Part shown: piece after piece, positions 26,114 through 36,421 of the stretch
Layout of the letters: each line of letters opens with the position of its first letter
Numbering within the stretch: the stretch's first letter is position 1
Origin: Geomicrobium sp. JCM 19039
GTDB taxonomy: Bacteria > Bacillota > Bacilli > Bacillales > Marinococcaceae
Assembly (NCBI RefSeq): GCF_000698145.1
Contig: NZ_BAXB01000020.1
Span: 1-64,000 of the forward strand
Direction: 5' to 3'
Length of the DNA: 64,000 nt
The notes under the pieces: model-generated
Databases searched by the model: none
Seen by the model: the letters and a program-made list of their open reading frames with translations, nothing else
Told to the model about the DNA's origin: nothing
Program-made: the position numbers and the translations under genes

Positions 26114-26440
26114 TTGGGCATAACGAGCTTGCCGCAATTAATCATTTCCATGATGTTGTTTTTAATTCTGTTTTTTGGAATTGGATTCCTATTAAACATG
26201 GTATTAAGATCCACGTGGATGATGGCGGTCATCTACCCGGTGATTGTCATTTGGATTGTTAATTCTGCCACATTTACAGAGTATTTCACTGCTCCGATTC
26301 AGTCATTTTCTGCAATTCCTGCGGAATTTGCAGCGCTTAGAATTGCTGATATCGTCATTTTGTTGTCAGGTTTCATCGGGGCCATTATTGCTGGCGTTGC
26401 AATCCGTATGTTGCGCGTGCGAGGTTATCAAATGTTTTAG
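26114..26440 (+). CDS. yuiB: YuiB family membrane protein
   Basis: A 108-residue integral membrane protein with three hydrophobic segments (LIISMMLFLILFFGIGFLLN, MMAVIYPVIVIWIV, IADIVILLSGFIGAIIAGVAI). It matches YuiB, function unknown. The start is TTG 26114, 5 bases after TTGGAGGTGA; an in-frame extension to 26099 would start inside that site. It sits between yumB and yuiC as in B. subtilis; the small yuiA gene found there is not seen here. Confidence 0.85.
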   Translation: MGITSLPQLIISMMLFLILFFGIGFLLNMVLRSTWMMAVIYPVIVIWIVNSATFTEYFTAPIQSFSAIPAEFAALRIADIVILLSGFIGAIIAGVAIRMLRVRGYQMF

Positions 26441-26466
26441 ATTAAACATCATGGCATGGATAAGGA

Positions 26467-26506
26467 ATGACTTCACGGTTTCTAAAGACCGTGAGGTCAT
26501 TTTTGT
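26467..26506 (+). terminator. Intrinsic terminator of yuiB
   Basis: ATGAC-T-TCACGG pairs with CCGTGA-G-GTCAT, followed by TTTTTG. Confidence 0.75.
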
Positions 26507-26571
26507 TTCAAGCAGCGAATAACGAAAGACTAGATTGGGCATGCTGTCGTAAGTAGAAAGCAGGTGATTGC

Positions 26572-27228
26572 ATGTCCAAATATGCTACGGGGTTAAAAAG
26601 GATTCTCATGGCCTTTCTCGTATTGTGTGCTTTATATGTAACGTATACACATTTAACGGGCATCTCCACAGAAGATTGGACAGATGAGCAAGGGAACCAG
26701 GTAAATGCGAATGATGATGAGATTCATCAATGGGCAATACGATCTCAAGTACAAGCCGCTGAAGTCCTTGATGACGATGCTACGGTACAAGAAGCAGCTG
26801 CACAAATTGAAGCCAATATTGACCTCGACGAGTTTCCAGCGGTGAACGTAACCGCAACGGGCTATACCGCAGGTAGTGAATCGACTGGAAAAGAGCCTGG
26901 TCATCCGGCATACGGCATTACGTTTTCTGGTGTTCCTGTTTCGCGGGATGTCTATTCTACAATTGCTGCTGATCCGGATGTGTTTCCAATAGGAACAATT
27001 CTATTCGTCCCAGGGTATGGGTACGGAGTTGTCGCAGATACAGGATCTGCGATCCAAGGAGAAATTATTGATCTTTATTATGAAACCGTTAATGACGTCT
27101 ATAATGAGTGGGGAAAAAAAGACATTAGTGTCTACATTATGCAATACGGAGAAGGGTCACTTTCAGAAGAAGAGTTTGATTTGCTTAACGAAAATCGAGC
27201 ATTAGAAGTTTTCACACCCCCGATCTAA
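26572..27228 (+). CDS. yuiC: 3D-domain murein hydrolase (YuiC-like)
   Basis: A 218-residue protein with an N-terminal membrane anchor (about residues 12-29), an acidic helical linker, and a C-terminal 3D domain of the Sps/RpfB/MltA type. VTATGYTAG opens the domain and [21 protein letters not shown] holds the conserved Asp residues. B. subtilis YuiC is a stationary-phase muramidase cleaving glycan strands. ATG 26572 has GCAGGTGA upstream. A terminator follows directly. Confidence 0.92.
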   Translation: MSKYATGLKRILMAFLVLCALYVTYTHLTGISTEDWTDEQGNQVNANDDEIHQWAIRSQVQAAEVLDDDATVQEAAAQIEANIDLDEFPAVNVTATGYTAGSESTGKEPGHPAYGITFSGVPVSRDVYSTIAADPDVFPIGTILFVPGYGYGVVADTGSAIQGEIIDLYYETVNDVYNEWGKKDISVYIMQYGEGSLSEEEFDLLNENRALEVFTPPI

Positions 27229-27231
27229 TAC

Positions 27232-27268
27232 AAACACCCCGAAGCGGTTTTTCGCTTGGGGTGTTTTC
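27232..27268. terminator. Convergent terminator yuiC/yuiD
   Basis: AACACCCC-GAAGCG / CGCTTG-GGGTGTTTT stem-loop; serves both convergent genes. Confidence 0.85.
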
Positions 27269-27756
27269 TTAATACAATGTTGGATTTATGAAATTGTATG
27301 CAGTAATTGCTAAGATAATTCCAAGTAGGGCACCAAAGAATACTTCAATCGGTTTGTGTCCGAGTAATTCTTTTAACTCTTCTCGTTTCTCAACCTCTTC
27401 TTTATTCTGCCAGTTCTTTGCTTCGGTAATCAGTTTATTAAAGTCATTCATGAGTTGATTTAACATCGTGGCATGATAGCTGCATGTCGTCTCACACCAG
27501 TAGCATCATACATCACAATAATTGCAAACATCGCTGATAGTGCGAACATGCTGGAGTGAAACCCATACTCAATCCCAATTGTCGTTGCCAATGCAGTGAC
27601 GGCAGCGGAGTGGGAACTTGGCATGCCACCCGTACTCGTAATGAGTGAGAGGTCGACTTTTCTCGTGGCGATAAAGGCAATGGGGACTTTAACAAGCTGT
27701 GCAAGCACAATTGCAGAAATCGCCATCCAAAGAGGATAATTCATAAATATTTCCAT
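27269..27756 (-). CDS. yuiD: YuiD family membrane protein (DUF212, PAP2-related), frameshifted
   Basis: About 162 residues. The first part has MNYPLWMAISAIVLAQLVK and the family signature STGGMPSSHSAAVTALAT; after one missing base near 27476 (VRRHA then YHATMLNQLMND) it continues to GHKPIEVFFGALLGII at the C-terminus. PSSH and RRHAG-type motifs are those of acid-phosphatase/haloperoxidase-related proteins; four membrane segments. Function unknown. ATG 27756 has AAAGGA about 13 bases upstream; ATG 27744 is an alternative. Confidence 0.87.
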
Positions 27757-27895
27757 ACTCTTGCCAACGTCCTTTCTCCAGTTCAAACAAATGGACGGCC
27801 TCCGCCAAAGTAAATGTTTGGATGGTGAGCATTTACATATTATAACACAGTCAATGCCCATCTACACATGAGAAAGAAGTTGGAAATCAAAAACA

Positions 27896-28474
27896 TTAAT
27901 TGACGGTTGACGCCGTCCTCTGCGGAAGAATGGCTACGAGTTTATAAGCAATTGAAGCGGCCATGACTGTCAAAATAATGTCTTTTACAAACGGCAATAA
28001 CATCCATAACCAAACGAGCGAATAGGTGAAGTTGTCTGGAGCTTGAAAGCCTAAAGAATACATCCCATACATCCAGTTAGTTCCTATTATATAGTTGATA
28101 AGAAGCCCAACCATACTCGCAACAAGATATGTAAGAAATGATGGATGTTGCTTACGTTCTATGATCTTTCCGACTACGAATGCAAGAACGATAAAGGACA
28201 ATACGAACCCGAATGTTGGGCGGACGAGCATGCCAATCCCCCCGTGGAATTGTGTGAATATTGGAGCGCCTGCAAGCCCAACAAGTGCATAGAGGCCCAT
28301 AGCTAAGGCGCCGCGTTTGCTACCTAGAATTGCACCGGTAAGTATTGCAATGAACGATTGAAACGTTAGTGGAACGCCAAATATGACTAAAAATGGAAAC
28401 ATACTCGTAATATTCGCACCGACGCTCATTAAGGCAACAAACATGCTGACCAAAATCATATCATATGCACGCAT
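27896..28474 (-). CDS. bioY: Biotin transporter substrate-binding component BioY
   Basis: A 192-residue membrane protein with six hydrophobic segments, the S-component of the ECF biotin importer. Signatures: VPLTFQSFIAILTGAILGSKRGALAMGLYALVGL and GLAGAPIFTQFHGGIGMLVRPTFGF. ATG 28474 is chosen because AAAGGTAGGG lies 6 bases upstream. A BirA-type operator lies 46 bases upstream, so biotin should repress it. The energising EcfAT genes are not in this window. Confidence 0.94.
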   Translation of the reverse strand: MRAYDMILVSMFVALMSVGANITSMFPFLVIFGVPLTFQSFIAILTGAILGSKRGALAMGLYALVGLAGAPIFTQFHGGIGMLVRPTFGFVLSFIVLAFVVGKIIERKQHPSFLTYLVASMVGLLINYIIGTNWMYGMYSLGFQAPDNFTYSLVWLWMLLPFVKDIILTVMAASIAYKLVAILPQRTASTVN

Positions 28475-28519
28475 ACGCAACCCTACCTTTCTATTTTCAG
28501 CTTAGCGAGTAGAAAGTTA

Positions 28520-28552
28520 ATTGTCAACCTTAATTTATAAATGGTTGACAAT
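28520..28552 (-). promoter_or_regulatory. BirA-type biotin operator of bioY
   Basis: ATTGTCAACC-N13-GGTTGACAAT: perfect 10-bp arms. The half-site TTGTnAACC and spacing match the Bacillus BirA operator pattern, and it lies just upstream of bioY. Confidence 0.75.
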
Positions 28553-28562
28553 CGAGGGGCGA

Positions 28563-28607
28563 AAAGCCGCACAACAATGTGAAGCTCTTCATTGGTGTAC
28601 GGCTAGC
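28563..28607 (-). terminator. Probable terminator of the MFS gene
   Basis: AGCCG-CAC-AACAATG pairs with CATTG-GTGTA-CGGCT, imperfect, with TTTTCG on the minus strand. Confidence 0.45.
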
Positions 28608-28609
28608 GT

Positions 28610-29886
28610 TTACGTCGTTTTTTCTGGACCTGACGGTTTCACATTCATATCGACAGATTTTTTGTTTTGGGAAAGCACAACTTTTAAGCAAAGAGCAGCT
28701 ACGAAAAACAGCGCACCTGTAATGATGAATACTGCTGGAATGCCGAGGGTACCAGCGATAAAACCACCGGACACGGGACCGATGACGTTACCGAGAAAAC
28801 GGAAACTTTGGTTGTATCCGAGTACTTCTCCTTGCATTGAAAGAGGACACACTTGCCTAATGTAGGCAGTTGTACAAGGAATTAAGCCACCAACAGCAAT
28901 ACCAAAGAGAAAACGGAGCGCAATTAGATGCCATAGTTCACCAACAAAAGCTTGTGGAATGAAGAATATTCCCGATAAGATTAAGAGAAGCAACATAATC
29001 TTTTCGTGCCCAATACGATCTCCAATTTGTCCCCATTTTCTTGTGGCGACGAGATTACCAAGGCCAGTTACAGAGAAAGCCATACCTGCCATAAAAGCAA
29101 GGTTCTCCGTCTGAGTTAGCGCATCAACATACAAGGCAAGAAGCGGTTGAACACTAAAGTTGACGAGTTGAACGAGTAGGGCAACAACCATAATGACAAT
29201 GAGCATCGGCGACGTACTAATATGGTGAAGTACTTCTTTCCAATGGTACTTGCGGTTCGATTCTCCTTTTTCCTGATAGAGAACTTCCTTCACACCGACA
29301 ATGACGAGTAGTGTTGCAAATGCGAGTACGGTTGAGGTAATAATAAACGTCAGTTCCATTCCAACAGTATCGGCAATGAATCCACCCATAAGTGGGCCGA
29401 GCAACCCACCAGATACAGTACCCGTTTGGAGTGTGCCTAGCGTTTGACCAGCGGTTCGCTTATCGCTTTGCGCAGAGATTAACGCCATAGAGGCAGGAAT
29501 AAAACCGGTAGCAAGCCCCATGAAGATGCGCAGTATGAAGAGGGATTCAACAGACTGGACATACCCCATTAGAAAGACTGACAGAGCAATCCCGAACCCT
29601 GTACCTATTAAAATCTTCTTTCTTCCAAATCGATCCCCAATCCTCCCCCAGATGGAGAGACTAAAAAAGCAACAAGAAATGAGACACCAAAAACAAGCCC
29701 AGCCCAACGTTGCACCTCTTCTTGAGTGTATCCGCCAAAGGAATCAATGTATAAAGACAGAAATGGCAGAACCATCGTCATGCTGGCACCAACGAATAGG
29801 TTGGCAAACCACATAATCAATAAATTTCTTTTTTCAGTTTTAATGAGATCACCTTCGTTTGTCGTACATAAAAAATAACCGTGCAC
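28610..29886 (-). CDS. MFS transporter (DHA1-type), frameshifted as sequenced
   Basis: About 420 residues. The N-terminal part has MWFANLFVGASMTMVLPFLSLYI; one missing base near 29653 then joins VAFLVSP to IWGRIGDRFGRKKILIGTG, the MFS loop 2-3 signature. Twelve membrane segments are expected, and a second internal copy of the signature is in WGQIGDRIGHEKIMLL. The likely role is drug or metabolite efflux. The start is uncertain: GTG 29886 lacks a site, while GAAGGTGA lies just before an ATT codon at about 29844. A paralogue type (DHA2) occurs at 57.1 kb. Confidence 0.88.
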
Positions 29887-30107
29887 GTTCGTGAGGAGTT
29901 AAGAAGAATCGAACAGGAAGAAAACAGAGGGATTGCACTTTATTTCGTATATCTAAATATTACCGTTATTTTTTGGACGCGTCAAAGATGTTGCTCAACG
30001 ATTTTACTTGAAATTCAACAGCTTTTTTTGTATAAACTGTGAATTGCTCTTCTCGATAAAGAAATTCACACGTATGCTATAGAAGGATGGAAGGGGAGAC
30101 ACGATCG

Positions 30108-30808
30108 GTGAAAGGAAAATGTCCCATTGTGATTGCTCATCGCGGTTCCAGTGAAGGTACAATCAAAGAAAATACGCTTCTTGCATTCGAACGAGCGATC
30201 GTCGTTGGTGCGGATTATATCGAAACCGATATACAGATGACTGCGGACGGGCATTTGGTATGTTTTCATGACCGGGTTTTTAAAGGTAAGAAAATCCGTC
30301 ACCTTACGTATTCAGCATTGCGTAAATTGGCAAAGGAAGGTGGGTTTGACGTTCCGACGTTAGAAGACACCGTTGTGCTCTGTAAAGGTCGAATTCGATT
30401 GAACCTTGAATTAAAAGAAACAAAAATGGAACATGAGGTGATCAATGTGCTCGCTACACATGGCGTGATGGAAAACACGCTAATATCCTCGTTCAAGTTG
30501 TCTGTTTTGAAAAAGGTGAGGCTTGCTAGTGCTCGGGTGACTACCGGTCTAATTGTTGGGAGCAAGCGGCACTGGCTTCGAGATCGAAGGCAAATAAAGA
30601 AACTTCAAACAGTGGATGTAGATGTAGTATGTAGTCACTATCGCTACGTTAAAAAACTTCATCACCTCGACGTGCATTATACATTTGGACGGTGAATCAA
30701 AAGAAGACGATTCGACATATGCTAGACTTTGATGTGGATGGCCTCATTACTGACGATGTCGTTCTAGCCAAGAATATCATTCAAGATCAGCAGTATTTTA
30801 AGAAATAA
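30108..30808 (+). CDS. Glycerophosphodiester phosphodiesterase, frameshifted as sequenced
   Basis: About 233 residues, a TIM-barrel enzyme that splits glycerophosphodiesters to glycerol-3-phosphate and an alcohol. The catalytic motifs VIAHRGSS, ENTLLAFERAI, DYIETDIQMTADG and CFHD, and LNLELKE are present. One missing base near 30676 joins HYIWTVNQ, the family C-terminal strand, then DGLITDD, to a stop at 30806-30808. GTG 30108 has AAGGGGAG upstream. No signal peptide, so it acts inside the cell; it could feed from the Ugp-like importer at 13-17 kb. Confidence 0.9.
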
Positions 30809-30871
30809 TGGTTACCGGAAATCCCGTCCCGCGCATAGGCTATTGGCAAAACGGTTCAAAAGGGGTTCGCG

Positions 30872-31435
30872 ATGTCTAGCAGGTCTGAAGTTTTTGCTGC
30901 GTGGACGGTGGCAGTTGGAACAATTATAGAAGCTGTGGCAAGTACGGAAAGATTTGATTTGACGGATGAGCGGCGCGAACAACTTGAAGTGGTAGGCGTA
31001 TCATTGCAGGCGGGTGGAGATGCGCTCGCTGTGGAACTAATAAGTGAAGATGAACCGGTCGAAAAAGTAGGATCGACACTTTTAACAATTGGGAACTTGA
31101 CAATTCTTCAAGGATTGTTACGTGACGTGTCTGAAGAAGATAACCTTGTCTTCAACATTCAAGGTAATGGTCTTCAAGCATTAGGTGGTAGCCTGATACT
31201 GACTGACCTTGTGCCTTTAGAGAAAACCAAACCGGATATTCTTGTGTTTTACGGCTTATTAATTGAAATTACGGGGAATGTGATTCAAATTATCTCTTCA
31301 AAGAAAGAGTTGGCAGGTGGGGATGGGGCACGCTTGGATACGTTTGGTGCTTGGACACAGGCACTCGGTAGTGTGCTCGGAGCCATCGGTGTAGAATTAG
31401 CAGTTGAAGAAGAACTTCCTTCTGTTTTATGGTGA
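30872..31435 (+). CDS. DUF6944-like repetitive protein
   Basis: A 187-residue acidic protein built from diverged hydrophobic, glycine-containing helices: AWTVAVGTIIEAVAS, GVSLQAGGDALAVE, GSTLLTIGNLTILQGLL, GNGLQALGGSLILTD, YGLLIEITGNVIQIIS and AWTQALGSVLGAIGVEL. No signal peptide. It resembles proteins annotated DUF6944 family repetitive protein in Bacillaceae; function unknown. AAAGGGG precedes ATG 30872. It lies 63 bases after the diesterase gene and 75 before luxS. Confidence 0.75.
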   Translation: MSSRSEVFAAWTVAVGTIIEAVASTERFDLTDERREQLEVVGVSLQAGGDALAVELISEDEPVEKVGSTLLTIGNLTILQGLLRDVSEEDNLVFNIQGNGLQALGGSLILTDLVPLEKTKPDILVFYGLLIEITGNVIQIISSKKELAGGDGARLDTFGAWTQALGSVLGAIGVELAVEEELPSVLW

Positions 31436-31510
31436 TGTTTTATGATTGCGCAAGACCGCACAGTTACGTAGAATGAATAGTACGTATTACTTTATGAAGG
31501 GATGATCATC

Positions 31511-31984
31511 ATGAGTTCACGAGTTGAAAGCTTTGAGCTTGATCATACAAAAGTGAAAGCACCGTATGTCCGTCAGGCAGGCGTACAGCACGTCGGTACC
31601 GATGGCGTTGTTCACAAATTTGATATTCGATTCGCTCAACCGAATATCACCAACCTCAATCCACCAGAAATTCACACGTTGGAACATTTATTAGCCATTC
31701 ACATTCGCGAATTCGCAGAGTCATACGATCATATCGAGATCATTGACTTGTCACCAATGGGTTGTCAGACAGGTTTTTATCTCATCGTTGACGGCAAAGC
31801 GACGGTGCCAGAAATCATTGACATTTTGGAGAAGACGATTCATAAGGGTCTAGAATATGATTACGTTCCAGCTGCAACAGAGTTGGAGTGCGGTCAAGCA
31901 AAGCTACATGACTTGGACGAAGCGAAAAAGTGGATGAATTACTGGTTACAACAAGATCGTCAAACATTAGAAACGGTATTTTAG
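31511..31984 (+). CDS. luxS: S-ribosylhomocysteine lyase (autoinducer-2 synthesis)
   Basis: A 157-residue Fe/Zn enzyme that splits S-ribosylhomocysteine to homocysteine and DPD, the AI-2 precursor, in the activated methyl cycle. Metal ligands HTLEH (55-59) and Cys127 in [10 protein letters not shown], and the catalytic Cys85 in [11 protein letters not shown] are present. ATG 31511 has AAGGGATG upstream; codons from 31502 are not needed. Monocistronic with a clear terminator. Confidence 0.97.
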   Translation: MSSRVESFELDHTKVKAPYVRQAGVQHVGTDGVVHKFDIRFAQPNITNLNPPEIHTLEHLLAIHIREFAESYDHIEIIDLSPMGCQTGFYLIVDGKATVPEIIDILEKTIHKGLEYDYVPAATELECGQAKLHDLDEAKKWMNYWLQQDRQTLETVF

Positions 31985-31989
31985 TTCGC

Positions 31990-32024
31990 AGACATGAAGT
32001 GTTCGCTTCATGTCTTTTCTTTTG
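31990..32024 (+). terminator. Intrinsic terminator of luxS
   Basis: AGACATGAAG / CTTCATGTCT stem, loop TGTTCG, tail TTTCTTTT. Confidence 0.9.
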
Positions 32025-32150
32025 GGTGTGCCCGCCATGTGCAGTTGCTTTATGCTTTCAGACGGTAACTGTGATATGAAAAATCACCTTTCAGAACGAG
32101 GACAGCTTCGTTATACTAAAAAGGGTACACCAATAAGAAAGGATGATACT

Positions 32151-33816
32151 ATGGGAAATCCAGACATTGAAATCGCTTACAATGCTAAGATGGAAAACAT
32201 TTTAAACATTGCTGCAAAATTGCAGCTTCAAGAAGAAGACATTGAGTTATATGGAAAACATAAAGCAAAAATTAATGATCGTCTTGTACATAAAGGCAAA
32301 GCGGGCAAGCTGATTCTTGTCAGCGCGCTCACGCCAACACCTGCAGGGGAAGGAAAAACAACGACAACAGTTGGGCTAGGTGATGCGCTGAATCGTCTAG
32401 GCAAAAAACAGTCATTACGCTAAGAGAACCATCGTTTGGTCCTGTTTTTGGAATGAAAGGCGGAGCAGCTGGCGGAGGGCACAGTCAAGTGGTTCCTATG
32501 GAAGATATCAATCTCCATTTTACAGGTGATTTACATGCGATTGGTGCAGCTAACAATTTACTCGCTGCTATGATTGACAATCACATTTACCAAGGAAATG
32601 AATTGGACATACAACCTCAATCAATTTCATGGAAACGATGTGTAGATATGAACGATCGGCAACTACGCCATGTTGTCAGTGGGTTGCAAGGCAGAACGAA
32701 TGGTGTCCCTAGAGAAGACGGTTTTGAAATTACGGTAGCGTCAGAAATTATGGCGATTCTCTGTTTAGCGTCAGATCGAAATGATTTAAAAACGAGGTTA
32801 GAACGTATTGTCATTGGTTTCTCTTATGATCGTAAACCGGTGACTGCGGGTGATCTACGTGCTGCAGGAGCAATGGCTGCGATTTTGAAAGATGCCTTTA
32901 AACCGAACCTCGTCCAAACGCTTGAGAATAACCCAGCCATTATACACGGAGGACCGTTTGCGAATATCGCACACGGGTGCAACTCTGTGATCGCTACAAA
33001 AACAGCGATGCAGCTAGGGGATTATGCGGTGACAGAAGCAGGGTTTGGTGCCGATCTTGGCGCAGAGAAATTTGTGAATATTAAATGCCGGACGTCTGGC
33101 ATTACACCTGCAGCGGCAGTGGTTGTCGCTACAGTCAGAGCCCTGAAGATGCACGGTGGAGTAGAAAAGGTTGACTTAGACCGAGAAGATGTCTCTGCTC
33201 TTGAACAGGGCATGCCAAACCTTCTCCGCCATTTGGATAATATGACGCACGTGTATGGCATTCCTACGGTTGTCTCCATCAACCGTTTTCCAACCGACAC
33301 GGATGAAGAGCTTGAGAAGGTTAGCAGTCTTTGTCAGCATCACGGTACGCAGTCGAAATATCAAATGGTTGGGCAGAAGGAGGAAAAGGTGTAGAACCAC
33401 TGGCACAAGCCGTCATTAATCTTGTGGAAACAGAAACGTCGAAACTGACGTACACATACAAAAATGAAGACCGGATGACCGAGAAAGTGCAGGCCATAGT
33501 TGAGAATGTTTATCGGGGGAAAGACGTAAAATGGTCAACACAAGTCTTGAAAAAGATTGAGCAATTTGAAAGCGCAGGTTTTGGTGAACTACCTGTCTGC
33601 ATTGCTAAAACCCAATATTCATTTAGTGATGACCGCACACTAACGGGAGCTCCGGAACAGTTTGCTATTAGTGTGCGAGATGTGAAGTTGAGTGCAGGTG
33701 CAGGATTTATTGTCGTCGTTACTGGGGCGGTTATGACAATGCCTGGTTTACCAAAACAACCGGCAGCCGAGCAGATTGATCTAAGTGATGACGGTGTCAT
33801 TTCGGGGCTATTTTAA
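32151..33816 (+). CDS. fhs: Formate-tetrahydrofolate ligase, two frameshifts as sequenced
   Basis: About 555 residues, makes 10-formyl-THF from formate, THF and ATP. P-loop [20 protein letters not shown] (about 60-80), then [22 protein letters not shown], AITVGGAxx-region [20 protein letters not shown] and the C-terminal [18 protein letters not shown]. Two single-base losses split it: one A in the run at about 32402-32408 ([11 protein letters not shown] restored), and one base near 33345 (HGT then [14 protein letters not shown]). ATG 32151 has AAAGGATG upstream. Its 3' end overlaps the convergent isochorismatase-like gene by 4 bases. Confidence 0.95.
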
Positions 33817-34402
33817 TTCATTTTCGCATAGTGTTCGTCTGCTCGTTTGAGCAGACGTATGAAATTTATTTGATCACTAGCGGTTGTATCTGCCCCTAGC
33901 ACATCCGTAAACATGGCAATCGAGCGCTTATGTTGGTCGGCTGTGGACGAAGCGGTCGTGTCTTCTGGAATGTGAAGTGCATAGCCCCTCATGTATGCGT
34001 CACTCGCAGTGAACTGTACACACATGTTTCCCGCAATACCTGTGATGAGTAAAGAACGGACATCGAGTTCCCGTAGCAATAGGTCAAGTGGCGTATAAAA
34101 AAAGCCAGAGAATTGCGGTTTTAAAACAAAGTAATCGCTCGTTTCTGGCTGCAGCCACTGTATAATCTGTGCCGCGGATGAACTGGAATCTTTGCAGTGT
34201 TGGATTACTTCATTGAAATCACTTTGCCACCTACCGTAATTATCATTCACGTAAATTACAGGAATGGCTTGCTCTTTAGCTGCTTTTTTTAAAGTAGCTA
34301 TTTTTTGGCGATCGTAACCGAAGAAGAGGCAAGTTCATCCGCTTCATCAAATTGAAAGTCATTCATCATATCAATGATAAGCAGTGCCAAACGTGGTTTC
34401 AT
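33813..34402 (-). CDS. Isochorismatase-family cysteine hydrolase, frameshifted as sequenced
   Basis: About 196 residues. The true N-terminus lies upstream of the longest open frame: ATG 34402 after GGAGGG gives ALLIIDMMNDF with the catalytic Asp; one missing A in the run near 34301 then rejoins the frame. Catalytic Lys in FVLKPQFSGFF and the nucleophile Cys in TGIAGNMCVQFTASDA complete the triad of cysteine hydrolases (nicotinamidase/isochorismatase fold). The substrate is unknown. Divergent from alaR. Confidence 0.85.
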
Positions 34403-34487
34403 AATTCCCTCCAAACACGACATTTACGAACTGTGATAAGATAATATGACAATTAAAGATAGCTTAACGATACAAGGGGAGTGAACG

Positions 34488-34984
34488 ATGAGTAAAGAGC
34501 AAGAAGCCGCATTATTACGTATTTTAGAGCAGAATGGCAGAATTGATACATCTGTACTGGCGAAGATGTTAAATGAAGACGAAGAAATCGTCAAAAAGAC
34601 CATTAAGCGTCTTGAGGAAGACAAGATCATTCTTAGTTATGGACGGTTGTGAATTGGAACCGCATTGAAAAAGATGCCCATGTGGCCGCAATGATTGATG
34701 TGAAAGTCGCTCCGCAGCGTGGGGTAGGTTTCGATGAGGTTGCTGCTCGCATCCAACGTTTTCCTGAAGTGAGTGCACTATACTTAATGTCTGGAACCTA
34801 CGATTTATCTGTGATGGTTGAAGGACAAACGATGGAAGAAATTGCTCGATTCGTATCCGATAAGTTATCAACACTTGAAGCAGTGTTATCAACGACAACA
34901 CATTTTCGATTGAAAAAATATAAGCATGACGGCGTCGTTTTTAGTGAAGATGAAAAAGACCATAGAATGGTGGTCTCACCATGA
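34488..34984 (+). CDS. alaR: Lrp/AsnC-family regulator AlaR, frameshifted as sequenced
   Basis: About 165 residues. N-terminal winged helix (EAALLRILEQNGRIDTSVLAKML, VKKTIKRLEEDKIIL), then one missing A near 34643 (SYGTVVNW restored), then the RAM ligand domain with VGFDEVAARIQRFPEV and LYLMSGTYDLSVMVEG. ATG 34488 has AAGGGGAG upstream. The stop overlaps the alaT start (ATGA). B. subtilis AlaR activates alaRT for alanine synthesis, and the same pair is kept here. Confidence 0.9.
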
Positions 34985-36172
34985 AAGATGTGCAGGAAGT
35001 TCAACAACAAACCGGCAGATTATCAAAAGCCGTCACTCGGATTGAGCCTTCAGGCATTCGCCGTTTCTTCGAGCTTGCTTCAACGATGGACGATTGCATT
35101 TCATTAGGTGTAGGTGAGCCGGACTTTGTTACTCCGTGGAATGTTCGTGAAGCCTGTATGACGTCTTTAGAACAAGGGTATACATCATATACGGCCAATG
35201 CGGGTCTCATTGAACTAAGGTCAGCAATCGCTGGGTATTTGCAACAATCCTTTTCAGTAACCTATCAACCACATTCAGAAATCATTGTCACTGTCGGCGC
35301 GAGTGAGGGAATTGATCTTGCCATCCGAGCGACGATCGACCCCGGTGATGAAGTGCTTGTCGTTACACCGTCCTTTGTTTCCTATAGTCCACTCATAGAG
35401 CTTGCGGGAGCAACAGCAGTTCCGGTCTTAACGGATAAATCGACCGATTTTAAACTGACACCAGAGCGGCTAGAAGCTGCGATAACGGAAAAGACGAAAG
35501 CCGTTATTCTGTCGTTTCCTAACAACCCGACAGGAGCGGTGATGAGTCGTAAAGAGCTGGAGAACATTGCTTCCATCATAAAAAGACATGATCTACTCGT
35601 CTTCTCGGACGAAATCTATGCCGAGTTGAGCTATGATCAAGATCATACTGCTTTTCAGCGCTTGAAAAATGAAAGATCGGACGATTCTCATCTCTGGTTT
35701 TTCAAAAGCTTTTGCGATGACAGGATGGCGACTAGGCTTTGTTTGCGCTCCTGCTGACATTTCAGCTGCAATGTTAAAAATTCATCAATATACACTCATG
35801 TGTGCACCGACACAAGCGCAGCACGGTGCATTAGAAGCTTTGCGTAACGGACAAAATGACGTACAAACGATGGTGAAAAGCTACCATGGTCGAAGAAATT
35901 ATATCGTTAACTCATTAAATGAGTTGGGGCTATCTTGCGAGATGCCGGGCGGATCATTTTACGCGTTTCCATCAGTAGACATTACAGGCATGGATGATCA
36001 CGAATTTGCAGAGCGATTATTGAGAGAAGAAAAAGTAGCCGTCGTTCCAGGCTCTGTGTTCGGTGAAGGTGGAGAAGGTCATGTGCGTTGCTCTTATGCG
36101 ACATCAATGGATGCCCTGCAGACAGCGATGGAGAGAATGGCCCGCTTCGTTCAGCGACACAAACAAGAATAG
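34981..36172 (+). CDS. alaT: Alanine aminotransferase AlaT, frameshifted as sequenced
   Basis: About 397 residues, a PLP aminotransferase of fold type I (class I/II). GVGEPDFVTPWNV, FPNNPTGAV, VFSDEIYAELSYD and the PLP-lysine segment SGFSKAFAMTGWRLGF are all seen. The break at about 35665 is a missing A in a run (LKKMKDRTIL restored). The C-terminus has VVPGSVFGEGGEGHVRCSYA. Translationally coupled to alaR by a 4-base overlap. Confidence 0.93.
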
Positions 36173-36421
36173 TTCGTTGATTAATTCAACGAATCGCATA
36201 CATGGCGGTTCTAAGTGTGAGGACGAGCTAAGGTTTGAGTGCTGATAGAGTACCAACAAACTGTTAGCTGAGCATACGCCATACACGTTTGAAGGATCGG
36301 GTAGTCCAGACTTGTCCGAAGGCGCATAGCGTCTACACGTAGCCTGTGCTAAGAATATATTGGGTTCTCGCGATCTAGATAAGTTGAATTAAAGAATTTC
36401 TTCAAGACTGGTGGTAGGTTT
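36173..36421. other. Intergenic stretch before repeat copy B
   Basis: Starts with a small palindrome TTCGTTGA-TTAA-TTCAACGAA (36172-36192) without a T-run. No ORF with a credible start. The last 60 bases (AAGTTGAATTAAAGAATTTC) resemble 48800-48820. Confidence 0.35.
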
